NCBI GenBank assembly: GCA_041936745.1
Contig: JBHGWS010000086.1
Location: forward strand, 1 to 8,100
Source of the DNA: Darwinibacter acetoxidans_A
Lineage (GTDB): Bacteria > Bacillota > Limnochordia > Darwinibacteriales > Darwinibacteriaceae
Direction of reading: 5' to 3'
DNA length: 8,100 nucleotides
Part shown: in pieces, positions 1 through 6,335 of the stretch
How the letters are laid out: each line of letters begins with the position of its first letter
Numbering within the stretch: position 1 is the stretch's first letter
The notes under the pieces: generated by a model
Seen by the model: the letters and a program-made list of their open reading frames with translations, nothing else
Databases searched by the model: none
What the model was told of the DNA's origin: nothing
Position numbers and translations under genes: made by a program

Positions 1-210
1 AAAAGCGGCGATATCTTTGCAGTGGCGGAGGTTGTCAAAAATCTGACCCATCGAGATATTAACAGAGGCCTTTCCACGGGTGAACGCAAGATGCTGGATA
101 CTGCCAGGCAGATTTTAATCAGCGAGTTGGTCATTGCGCAAAATTCTACGGAAGAGGAAATTATAGAGAAAATCGGCAGTTTTTTTGAGGAAGAGGAGGT
201 GGAAGAGTAG
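1..210 (+). CDS. carD: CarD/CdnL-family RNA polymerase-binding regulator, C-terminal part (5' truncated by window)
   Basis: The reading frame is open from base 1 and gives 69 residues before TAG at 208-210, so this is the 3' end of a gene that starts upstream. The visible part is the all-helical C-terminal domain of the CarD/CdnL family, with the recognisable stretches KSGDIFAVAEVV and LSTGERKMLDTA and a highly acidic tail (EEEEVEE). In characterised members the missing N-terminal Tudor-like domain binds the RNA polymerase beta subunit, and the C-terminal domain contacts promoter DNA and stabilises the open complex, including at rRNA promoters. Its position just before a yacL-type gene and ispD/ispF matches many Clostridia. 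The GTG at 22 is internal, not a start, because family-typical sequence continues upstream of it in frame. The family call is firm; the exact role in this organism is inferred. Confidence 0.9.
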   Translation, partial: KSGDIFAVAEVVKNLTHRDINRGLSTGERKMLDTARQILISELVIAQNSTEEEIIEKIGSFFEEEEVEE

Positions 211-300
211 GTTTTACCCTAAAAAAAGAATACCTTGGAGGAAACGGGAAATAATACACTTGAACGAGCTAAACTATCGCGGAGTTAACTAAGGTGGGAG

Positions 301-1383
301 GTGAAGCGAAGTTTGGTAATCATCGTTAGAGTCGTGCTTACGGCCGTGGGTGCAGTTTTAGGTTATTATGGAGCGTTGTTCGTTTTACATTCAGGCGCCA
401 TGGCTGAGATTATTCATCAAGGTTATTTGATCGGTGTATTCGTTTTAGGTGGTGCATTAATAGGTTTGTGGCTGGGCCCGTTGGTATCCCGTGGGTTAAA
501 AACCACCAGCAAAAGAGTAATTAATGAGTTATTAAAAACACCTATCGGAGAACTAGTGGGTGGAGTCGTGGGGCTCATAACCGGTTGGATCATTGCACTA
601 GTGATTTCTGTTCCTCTGCTCAGAATCCCTTATGTGGGGGAATACTTGCCTATACTGTTGGGACTTGTGTTAGGCTATATCGGGTTGGCGGTGGGACTGC
701 GCAAGCGTGACGAGTTTTTAAAAGTTTTTGCCCGGCCCGACCGCCGGCGCGTCAGCTTTGACAGTAATTCCGAGACCAGCCCGAAAATTCTGGACACAAG
801 TGTCATTATTGACGGAAGAATCGCAGATATTACTAAATCGGGCTTTTTAGAGGGGGATTTATTAGTCCCGGGCTTCGTCCTGGAAGAACTACAGCATATA
901 GCGGATTCGTCTGATGTACTTAAGCGCAACCGGGGTAGGCGCGGATTAGATATTCTTAATAAAATTCAAAAGGAACCGTATTCCAATGTCCGAATTATTG
1001 AATGGGATTACGATGACGGTTCGGAGGTAGATTCCAAATTAATAAAGCTTGCCAAAGAATTGACCGGCAAAGTTGTTACTAATGATTATAACCTCAATAA
1101 GGTTTGCGAACTGCAGGGTGTTGCAGTATTGAATATAAACGAATTAGCCAATGCGGTCAAGCCTGTGGTTTTACCAGGCGAAGAACTGCGGGTCCATGTT
1201 ATTAAAGACGGCAAGGAACAGGGCCAAGGCGTTGCATATCTCGATGACGGCACCATGATCGTAGTTGATGGCGGCAGGCGGTATATCGGCCAAAATGTCG
1301 GTGTGCTGGTCACCAGTGTTTTACAAACTGCCGCGGGGCGGATGATTTTTGCTAAGCCAAAATCAATGGAGCGGGCATTATAA
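301..1383 (+). CDS. yacL: Integral membrane PIN/TRAM domain protein, YacL family
   Basis: This 360-residue protein has three parts. The first 135 residues carry four hydrophobic segments (about 5-28, 41-62, 84-107 and 115-133). A PIN-type nuclease fold follows at about 163-283. It has the acidic residues expected in PIN active sites: D165 in LDTS, D171 in IIDGR, E195/E196 in LEELQ, D244 in VDSK and D262 in TNDYN. A TRAM-like beta-barrel of the kind that binds RNA occupies about 288-350. The architecture and length match B. subtilis YacL. The family is thought to be a membrane-anchored RNase, but its substrate is not established to my knowledge. The GTG at 301 has AAGG at 291-294 at good spacing. 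TTG at 313 (residue 5) is an alternative start, since GGGAGGTG at 296-303 sits about 9 bases before it. The gene follows carD by 90 bases without a clear promoter, so co-transcription from upstream is likely. Confidence 0.9.
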   Translation: MKRSLVIIVRVVLTAVGAVLGYYGALFVLHSGAMAEIIHQGYLIGVFVLGGALIGLWLGPLVSRGLKTTSKRVINELLKTPIGELVGGVVGLITGWIIALVISVPLLRIPYVGEYLPILLGLVLGYIGLAVGLRKRDEFLKVFARPDRRRVSFDSNSETSPKILDTSVIIDGRIADITKSGFLEGDLLVPGFVLEELQHIADSSDVLKRNRGRRGLDILNKIQKEPYSNVRIIEWDYDDGSEVDSKLIKLAKELTGKVVTNDYNLNKVCELQGVAVLNINELANAVKPVVLPGEELRVHVIKDGKEQGQGVAYLDDGTMIVVDGGRRYIGQNVGVLVTSVLQTAAGRMIFAKPKSMERAL

Positions 1384-1393
1384 GTCAAAAAAG

Positions 1394-1431
1394 AAGGGCC
1401 CGGTGAGCTGATTATCATCGGGTCTTTTTTT
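1394..1431 (+). terminator. Intrinsic terminator after the yacL-type gene
   Basis: CCCGGTGA at 1399-1406 pairs with TCATCGGG at 1415-1422 across the 8-base loop GCTGATTA. The helix extends outward through G-U and A-U pairs (1394-1398 with 1423-1427), and a run of seven T follows at 1425-1431. It begins about 10 bases after the stop codon of the PIN/TRAM gene. It ends about 20 bases before the ispDF start, leaving no room for a promoter between them. Confidence 0.85.
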
Positions 1432-1452
1432 GTTTCCCGGGAGGTGGCTTAA

Positions 1453-2580
1453 ATGGGTGTAGGTGTAGTGCTTGCCGCCGCGGGCGCGGGGCGCAGGCTG
1501 GGCGCAAGAAGCAATAAAGTGCTCCTGCCCCTGGCGGGAAAGCCGATTATCCTGCACAGTTTAGAAGTGTTTGCAGCTTTAAAAGAGGTCAGTGAAATTG
1601 TCGTAGTTACGCGGGATGTGGATGTACCTTATGTAAAAGAAATTACCCGGGATTTTGGCTGCAGGGTAATTTCCGGCGGTAAAACGCGCCAGGAAAGCGT
1701 TTACTTGGGCCTGCAGGCATTAAGTGACGCCGTTAATTGGGTTATAATCCACGACGGGGCCCGCCCTTACCTTACTAAAGATACTGTTTTGGCGGTACTT
1801 GAGGCTTGTTATAAAAAGGGGGCGGCGGGAGCCGCCGTGCCCGTGACCGATACCATTAAAGTTGTGAAAGGCAGCAGGATTATAAAAACCCCTCCGAGAG
1901 AGGGGCTTTGGGCCATGCAGACGCCGCAGGCCTTTTCGCTTTCCTTGATTTTAAAAGCACACAAGCAGGCTGAAGAGACAGGTTTCCAGGCGACAGACGA
2001 TTGTGCCCTGATCGAGCGGTTGGGGGAGCCCGTCCACGTTGTTATGGGGGAATACGGCAATATTAAAATAACTACTCCCCGGGATCTGCCGCCAAAGCGG
2101 GGCTTTTTGGTCGGCTTTGGCTGGGATGCCCACCGTTTGGTAAAAGGGCGCCCCTTGATTTTAGGCGGTGTTAAGATTCCTTATGAAAAAGGGCTCTTGG
2201 GCCACTCCGATGCCGATGTGGTAACTCATGCGGTGATCGATGCCCTCTTAGGTGCCGCCGGCCTGGGGGATATCGGTGAATTCTTCCCCGACACCGATCC
2301 GGCTTACGAGGGGGTCTCCAGTTTAACTCTGCTGGCAAAGGTAAAAGATCTTTTGGAGGAAAAACAAGCTGAAATAAACAATGTGGATATCACCGTCATG
2401 GCCGAAAAACCAAAAATGGGCCCTTACAAAGAAGAGATGAAAGAAACGTTAGCCAAAGCCCTGGGCGTTTTAAAAAGCCAAATCAACATCAAAGCCACAA
2501 CTGCGGAGGGCTTGGGCTTTGTGGGCAGGGAAGAAGGCTTGGCGGCACAAAGTGCCGTAACACTTCTTGTTGACTTGTGA
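1453..2580 (+). CDS. ispDF: Bifunctional IspD/IspF: MEP cytidylyltransferase fused to MECDP synthase
   Basis: This single 375-residue chain carries two enzymes of the MEP (non-mevalonate) isoprenoid pathway. Residues 1-215 are IspD, which makes CDP-ME from MEP and CTP. It shows the nucleotide-binding start LAAAGAGRRLG (8-17), K22 in NKVLLPL, HDGARP (100-105), TPQAF (157-161), ATDDCALIE (180-188) and NIKITTP (203-209). Residues 218-375 are IspF, which cyclises CDP-ME 2-phosphate to MECDP. The metal ligands are visible as D225 and H227 in GWDAHRL and H259 in VTHA. HSDADV (251-256), GDIG (272-275), FPDTDP (278-283), ATTAEGLGF (348-356) and GR (358-359) are also present. The linker is only a few residues. 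GGGAGG at 1439-1444 lies 8 bases before the ATG. Upstream is a terminator and downstream a promoter for cysS, so it may be expressed by read-through. Confidence 0.96.
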   Translation: MGVGVVLAAAGAGRRLGARSNKVLLPLAGKPIILHSLEVFAALKEVSEIVVVTRDVDVPYVKEITRDFGCRVISGGKTRQESVYLGLQALSDAVNWVIIHDGARPYLTKDTVLAVLEACYKKGAAGAAVPVTDTIKVVKGSRIIKTPPREGLWAMQTPQAFSLSLILKAHKQAEETGFQATDDCALIERLGEPVHVVMGEYGNIKITTPRDLPPKRGFLVGFGWDAHRLVKGRPLILGGVKIPYEKGLLGHSDADVVTHAVIDALLGAAGLGDIGEFFPDTDPAYEGVSSLTLLAKVKDLLEEKQAEINNVDITVMAEKPKMGPYKEEMKETLAKALGVLKSQINIKATTAEGLGFVGREEGLAAQSAVTLLVDL

Positions 2581-2598
2581 TCGGGCTTTTTGTATAAT
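2570..2598 (+). promoter_or_regulatory. Sigma-A promoter for the T-box/cysS operon
   Basis: The -35 TTGACT (2570-2575) and -10 TATAAT (2593-2598) are separated by exactly 17 bases. The -35 lies inside the last codons of ispDF and overlaps nothing else. Initiation at about 2605 would place the start just before the T-box leader. The match to the vegetative sigma-A consensus is 5/6 and 6/6. Confidence 0.88.
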
Positions 2599-2604
2599 TA
2601 TCTT

Positions 2605-2848
2605 ATAATTTAAGAAGCGGAAATGACGGGGAGAGTAAATAAAAGGAGCTTGGCAGAGAGGGGTTTTCAGGTGCGAGTGCCCTCAAGCGAATTTTATTGA
2701 AGTGCACCCCCGATCCTCCAACCGAAATTGAAGTAGGCTTGGACGGTACACTCGTTATCGTGTTTAAGCGCCGGCACATCTTTTTGTGTGTTTGGAAGCA
2801 GAGTGGAACCGCGATCCTCGCCTCTGCGGGGAGGGCGGTTTCTTTTTT
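2605..2848 (+). promoter_or_regulatory. T-box riboswitch (cysteine) in the cysS leader
   Basis: The leader has the hallmarks of a tRNA-sensing T-box. In Stem I the S-turn AGTA (2634-2637) is followed by AATAAAA, which pairs with TTTTATT at about 2692-2698. Across the internal loop lies GAAGTGCA, where TGC at 2703-2705 is the cysteine specifier followed by the usual purine. The distal Stem I motif AGAGAG and loop GGTGCGAGTGCC are visible at 2655-2681. The T-box proper is AGAGTGGAACCGCG (2800-2813). Its TGGA can pair with the UCCA end of uncharged tRNA-Cys, whose discriminator is U in bacteria. The antiterminator is well formed: GCAGAG 2798-2803 with CTCTGC 2822-2827, bulge TGGAACC, and GCG 2811-2813 with CGC 2819-2821. 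It excludes the terminator. Cysteine starvation should therefore raise cysS expression. Confidence 0.93.
2805..2848 (+). terminator. T-box-controlled intrinsic terminator
   Basis: GGAACCGC (2805-2812) pairs with GCGGTTTC (2835-2842). An inner helix CCTCGC (2816-2821) pairs with GCGGGG (2826-2831) around a CTCT loop, and TTTTTT follows at 2843-2848. It uses the same bases as the antiterminator, so the two structures are mutually exclusive. The cysS ribosome binding site lies only about 5 bases beyond it. Confidence 0.88.
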
Positions 2849-2865
2849 AATTAGGGAGGTTAAAA

Positions 2866-4284
2866 ATGGCTGCCATTAAAGTTTATAACACGCTGACGCA
2901 GAAAAAAGAAAAGTTTGTCCCCAAAACTCCGGGGCGGGTCAGTATTTACGTCTGCGGTGTCACGCCTTATGCCGATGCCCACATTGGGCACGCCCGGCCC
3001 AGCGTGGTCTGGGATGTGATCAAAAAGTTTTTCCGCTCTCAGGGGTATCAAGTTGTCCACGTGCAGAATTTTACGGATGTGGACGACCGCGTGATCGAGC
3101 GGTCTTTTCAGGAAAATACACCGGCTTTAGAAATTTCCGCCCGTTATACAAAAGATTACTTGGCGGACATGGATGCGCTGAAAGTGGAGCGGGCGGATTT
3201 CTATCCCAAAGTCAGTGAACATATCGAGGAGATCATCGAATTGGTCAAAATCCTCGTTGAAAAGGGATATGCTTATGAGCATAACGGCGATGTTTATTTC
3301 CATGTGCCCGCTTTTTCCGACTACGGCAAGTTAAGCAAACAGAAGCGGGAAGAATTAATCGCCGGGACCCGCTTTGAAGTGGACCCGGCAAAACGGGACG
3401 CGGCCGATTTCGCCCTCTGGAAAAAGGCAAAGCCGAAAGAGCCGGCTTGGGAAAGCCCTTGGGGAGCGGGCAGGCCCGGTTGGCACATTGAGTGCTCTGC
3501 CATGAGCCATAAATATTTAGGGCCCGCCTTTGACTTTCACGGCGGCGGCAGTGATTTAATCTTCCCCCACCACGAAAACGAAATTGCCCAATCGGAAGCG
3601 GCCACCGGTAAGCCCCTGGCCCGCTATTGGGTGCATAACGGGATGTTGAATTTCAAAGATACGAAGATGTCAAAGTCTGTGGGCAACGTAGTTTCCATAG
3701 CTGAATTGACTAAAAAATATCCGGCGGAGTTAATCCGCTATTACCTTTTGTCAACCCATTATCGCTCCGGCCTTGATTATTATGCGGGCAGGCTGGAAGA
3801 AATGGCTAGAGGCTGGCGGCGGCTGAATGATACGGTGGAGAATCTAAAAGAAAGCTTAGAAAAAGGCCGGGAAGAATTGACCGCCGCGGATAAAAAGGTT
3901 TTATCCCGCATAGAGCAGCTGGGCCAAGAACTGCTCGCAGCCCTGGCCGATGATTTCAACACGGCCAAGGCCATTGGCGTTTTATTCGAGTTGGTACGCG
4001 AGGTTAATGCCTACAGCCACGCCGGGGGGCGGAATAAAGAGGTGTTGGGGCAGGCCTGGGATCTTTTTGAGCTTTACGGCCTCGATATTTTAGGTATCAT
4101 TACATTAGATGGGCCCGGGCAGAAAGAGGACAGCTTAGTCGTGCCCTTAATGGATCTTCTCTTGGAGCTGCGGGAAGAGGCGCGGGAAGAGAAAAACTAT
4201 GCCTTGGCCGATAAGATCAGGGACGCTTTAGCCGATTTGGGCATCGCCATCGAAGATACGGCCGAAGGCCCCCGGTGGAGGTGA
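2866..4284 (+). CDS. cysS: Cysteinyl-tRNA synthetase
   Basis: This 472-residue class I aminoacyl-tRNA synthetase charges tRNA-Cys with cysteine in the cytoplasm; the length is normal for bacterial CysRS. The HIGH signature is HIGH at 39-42 (AHIGHARP), and the KMSKS loop is at 267-271 (KMSKSVGN). The zinc ligands that select cysteine are C30 (YVCGVTPYADAH), C210 (GWHIECSAMSHK), H235 and E239 (FPHHENEIAQ). Residues from about 310 onward form the helical DALR-type anticodon-binding region and a C-terminal domain. ATG at 2866 is preceded by AGGGAGG (2853-2859) at ideal spacing. The gene is directly under control of the cysteine T-box, which supports the assignment independently. Its stop codon overlaps the ribosome binding site of mrnC, implying translational coupling. 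Confidence 0.98.
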   Translation: MAAIKVYNTLTQKKEKFVPKTPGRVSIYVCGVTPYADAHIGHARPSVVWDVIKKFFRSQGYQVVHVQNFTDVDDRVIERSFQENTPALEISARYTKDYLADMDALKVERADFYPKVSEHIEEIIELVKILVEKGYAYEHNGDVYFHVPAFSDYGKLSKQKREELIAGTRFEVDPAKRDAADFALWKKAKPKEPAWESPWGAGRPGWHIECSAMSHKYLGPAFDFHGGGSDLIFPHHENEIAQSEAATGKPLARYWVHNGMLNFKDTKMSKSVGNVVSIAELTKKYPAELIRYYLLSTHYRSGLDYYAGRLEEMARGWRRLNDTVENLKESLEKGREELTAADKKVLSRIEQLGQELLAALADDFNTAKAIGVLFELVREVNAYSHAGGRNKEVLGQAWDLFELYGLDILGIITLDGPGQKEDSLVVPLMDLLLELREEAREEKNYALADKIRDALADLGIAIEDTAEGPRWR

Positions 4285-4288
4285 TGGG

Positions 4289-4681
4289 GTGTTTTCCGAT
4301 CTTGAAATAGAGGCGGGACTTTTAGCCCCGCTGGTTTTAGCTTATGTGGGTGATGCGGTCTACGAACTTTATATCCGCACCAAGCTTGTGGAAAAACATC
4401 CCGGTAAGGTGCACGACCTGCACCAAATGGCGGTGAAGTACGTCCAGGCCGCGGGCCAGGCGGCAGTAATGCACAGCTGGCAAGGAAGCTTAACGGCGGA
4501 GGAAAAGAGAATAGTGCGCAGGGGCAGAAACGCAAAAAGTGCGGTGCCCCGCCACTCCGATATGGCAGACTACCGCCACAGTACGGGCCTTGAAGCCCTC
4601 ATCGGCTATCTTTACCTGACGGGCAGAGAAGAAAGATTAGCTGAGCTTTTGGAGTCAACGGATTTTTTCGACTTTGAATAA
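4289..4681 (+). CDS. mrnC: Mini-ribonuclease III (23S rRNA maturation)
   Basis: This 130-residue protein is a stand-alone RNase III catalytic domain without a double-stranded RNA-binding domain. In B. subtilis this enzyme trims the double-stranded ends of pre-23S rRNA as a dimer, helped by ribosomal protein L3. The catalytic helix signature is AYVGDAVYELYIR, with D22. The second acidic residue is E102 in STGLEALIGYLYL. The basic, conserved middle KSAVPRHSDMADYRHST (83-99) is typical of the family. The start is GTG at 4289, with GGAGGTGA at 4277-4284 running through the cysS stop codon. The overlapping ATG at 4284 is out of frame. It sits third from the leader in the cysS operon, as in Bacillus, and precedes another 23S rRNA-processing gene by 14 bases. 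Confidence 0.95.
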   Translation: MFSDLEIEAGLLAPLVLAYVGDAVYELYIRTKLVEKHPGKVHDLHQMAVKYVQAAGQAAVMHSWQGSLTAEEKRIVRRGRNAKSAVPRHSDMADYRHSTGLEALIGYLYLTGREERLAELLESTDFFDFE

Positions 4682-4695
4682 CGGGAGGCAGTAAA

Positions 4696-5424
4696 GTGAA
4701 TGATGTTGGGGGGCGGCGACCGGTTTTAGAGCTTCTGCGCTCCGGCCGGGAAGTGAATAAACTTTTGGTGGCCCGGGGGCAAAAACGCGGTTCGATCAGG
4801 AGGATTTTAGCCCTGGCCAAAGATCAGGGTATCGTGGTGCAGGAAGTTGACCGCCATGTTTTAGACAGTATGAGTAAGATTGAAAATCACCAAGGGGTGA
4901 TTGCCCAGGTTGCCCCCATTTCTTATTGGGATTTGGAGGAGATTTTGGCACAAAAGAAAGATTCAAAAAGCGCCCCTTTGTTTTTGCTGTTAGACGGCAT
5001 TCAAGATCCCTACAACTTAGGCTCCCTGCTGCGGACAGGGGAGGCTTTGGGGGTAGATGCTGCAGTCATACCGCGGCGTCGGGCCGTTGGGGTTACAGCG
5101 GCTGTTATGAGTGCTTCGGCGGGGGCGGCGAGCCACATTCCCATCAGTCGGGTTAACAGCATTGCAGCGACGATAGATATCCTCAAAGCGGCGGGGCTTT
5201 GGATTGTGGGGGCGGATATGGCCGGTGAAACCGTGTACAAGCAGGATCTGCCGGGCCCCTTGGCTTTAGCCATCGGTTCGGAAGGTGACGGCCTGAGCCG
5301 TTTGGTAAAAGAAAAATGCGACTTCTTAGTTTCCATACCGATGCTCGGTAAAACCGGTTCTTTAAATGCTTCTGTAGCAGGTGCCATAGTGCTCTATGAG
5401 ATAATGCGCCAAAGAGGGCTTTAG
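4696..5424 (+). CDS. rlmB: 23S rRNA 2'-O-methyltransferase, TrmH/SpoU family (RlmB-like)
   Basis: The 242-residue protein is a SPOUT-class methyltransferase. Residues 5-75 form the small N-terminal RNA-binding domain, including GRRPVLELL and SKIENHQGVIAQV. Residues 95-240 form the knotted catalytic domain. Motif 1 is LLDGIQDPYNLGSLLRT with N107 and R113, motif 2 is LAIGSEGDGLS with E196, and motif 3 is IPMLGKTGSLNASVAGAI with S222 and N224. RlmB methylates the ribose of G2251 (E. coli numbering) in the 23S P-loop. Related YacO/TrmH paralogues act at other rRNA sites, so the exact nucleotide is inferred. The GTG at 4696 is chosen because GGGAGG (4683-4688) is 7 bases upstream; nearby ATG at 4700 is out of frame. 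No terminator follows, so transcripts may continue into sigH. Confidence 0.92.
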   Translation: MNDVGGRRPVLELLRSGREVNKLLVARGQKRGSIRRILALAKDQGIVVQEVDRHVLDSMSKIENHQGVIAQVAPISYWDLEEILAQKKDSKSAPLFLLLDGIQDPYNLGSLLRTGEALGVDAAVIPRRRAVGVTAAVMSASAGAASHIPISRVNSIAATIDILKAAGLWIVGADMAGETVYKQDLPGPLALAIGSEGDGLSRLVKEKCDFLVSIPMLGKTGSLNASVAGAIVLYEIMRQRGL

Positions 5425-5439
5425 GCGGCGGTGCTTGTC

Positions 5440-5468
5440 TTGACCCTTATCACTCCATGGTGTATAAT
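5440..5468 (+). promoter_or_regulatory. Sigma-A promoter for sigH
   Basis: The -35 TTGACC (5440-5445) and -10 TATAAT (5463-5468) are 17 bases apart, matching consensus at 5/6 and 6/6. Transcription would begin near 5475, giving a leader of about 60 bases before the ATG at 5535. The promoter sits 15 bases past the rlmB stop. I see no clear operator, though AT-rich AbrB-type sites cannot be judged by eye. Confidence 0.85.
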
Positions 5469-5534
5469 GAAGTTGTGAAATTTGGACAAGCTAGGGTTTA
5501 TCGAGGTTTTCAAACATCTGGGTGGAGGCGATCG

Positions 5535-6188
5535 ATGGTGAGTGCAAATGCACCGAGAAGGTATTTCGATATGTGCGAACACTTGAGTGATGAGGAGATT
5601 GTGCAGCTGGCACGGGACGCGAACGACCTCGCTTTGGAACACTTGATTAACAAGTACAAAAACTTTGTCCGGGCAAAATCCCGCTCTTATTTTTTAATAG
5701 GGGCGGATCGGGAAGACATCATTCAAGAAGGCATGATCGGGCTTTACAAAGCAATTCGGGATTTTCGCCCCGATAAATTAGCTTCTTTCAGGGCTTTTGC
5801 GGAATTATGCATCACCCGCCAAATCATTACAGCTATTAAAACAGCCACCCGGCAGAAACACATTCCCCTAAATTCTTATGTCTCTTTAAATAAGCCAATT
5901 TACGATGAGGAATCCGATCGGACTCTTTTGGATGTCATTGCCGGTTCCAAAGTAACCGATCCGGAAGAGCTGGTCATCAGCCACGAGGAGTTCGTCGATA
6001 TTGAAACCAAAATGGTGGAATTTTTAAGCGACTTGGAATGGCAGGTCCTGATGTATTATTTGGAAGGCAAAAGCTACCAAGAGATCGCCGATGAATTGGG
6101 CCGCCACGTTAAGTCTGTCGACAACGCACTCCAAAGGGTGAAACGCAAACTGGAACGGTACCTGGAGAAAAGGGAAAGTATTCAGTAG
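5535..6188 (+). CDS. sigH: RNA polymerase sigma-H factor (transition state/sporulation)
   Basis: From the ATG at 5535 the product is 217 residues, the normal size for SigH (Spo0H). GGAGG (5524-5528) is 6 bases upstream. A longer in-frame start at 5457 is rejected because it lies upstream of the -10 element and so would not be transcribed from this promoter. Sigma region 2 spans about 33-110. It includes the core-binding and -10 recognition stretches DREDIIQEGMIGLYKAIRDF (58-77) and RQIITAIKTATRQKHIPL (95-112). Region 4 spans about 160-212, with the helix-turn-helix SYQEIADELGRHVKSVDNAL (180-199). There is no region 1.1. In Bacillus, SigH directs post-exponential, competence and early sporulation genes. 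Position after mrnC-rlmB and before the translation and ribosomal gene cluster is the standard Bacillota arrangement. Confidence 0.96.
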   Translation: MVSANAPRRYFDMCEHLSDEEIVQLARDANDLALEHLINKYKNFVRAKSRSYFLIGADREDIIQEGMIGLYKAIRDFRPDKLASFRAFAELCITRQIITAIKTATRQKHIPLNSYVSLNKPIYDEESDRTLLDVIAGSKVTDPEELVISHEEFVDIETKMVEFLSDLEWQVLMYYLEGKSYQEIADELGRHVKSVDNALQRVKRKLERYLEKRESIQ

Positions 6189-6204
6189 TTTTAAGAAAAA
6201 GCAG

Positions 6205-6233
6205 TTGACAGGAATCGATTTCGTTGCTATACT
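6205..6233 (+). promoter_or_regulatory. Sigma-A promoter of the tRNA operon
   Basis: A perfect -35 TTGACA (6205-6210) and -10 TATACT (6228-6233) are separated by 17 bases. Initiation at about 6240 would leave only a short leader before tRNA-Thr. This is the strongest promoter in the window by eye, as expected for stable RNA genes. Confidence 0.9.
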
Positions 6234-6246
6234 CTTAATTGCTTAA

Positions 6247-6322
6247 GCCGGTGTAGCTCAATTGGCAGAGCACTCGACTTGTAATCGAGAGGTTGTGGAT
6301 TCGATTTCCTCCACCGGCTCCA
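6247..6322 (+). tRNA. tRNA-Thr (anticodon TGT)
   Basis: The 76-base cloverleaf has acceptor GCCGGTG/CACCGGC, D stem GCTC/GAGC, anticodon stem CTCGA/TCGAG with loop CTTGTAA, and variable loop AGGTT. The anticodon is TGT, reading ACN threonine codons. Discriminator T and CCA are encoded. The T arm is unusual: GTGGA/TCCTC contains a T50-T64 mismatch and an A53-T61 pair in place of the nearly invariant G53-C61. The loop TTCGATT keeps T54, T55, C56 and A58. It is the first gene of a three-tRNA transcript. Confidence 0.93.
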
Positions 6323-6335
6323 ATGACATTTTCGT

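Noticed and set aside
211..300. Possible promoter between carD and the PIN/TRAM gene
   Set aside because: TAATAC at 252-257 and TTGAAC near 260 exist, but no -35/-10 pair has acceptable spacing, and no terminator is present either.
1086..1418. 110-residue minus-strand frame opposite the end of the PIN/TRAM gene
   Set aside because: It would begin beyond the plus-strand terminator hairpin, and its content is the complement of the TRAM-encoding sequence; no domain or ribosome binding site.
2697..2879. 60-residue plus-strand frame within the cysS leader
   Set aside because: It lies over the T-box specifier, antiterminator and terminator and has no ribosome binding site; the RNA structure explains the region.
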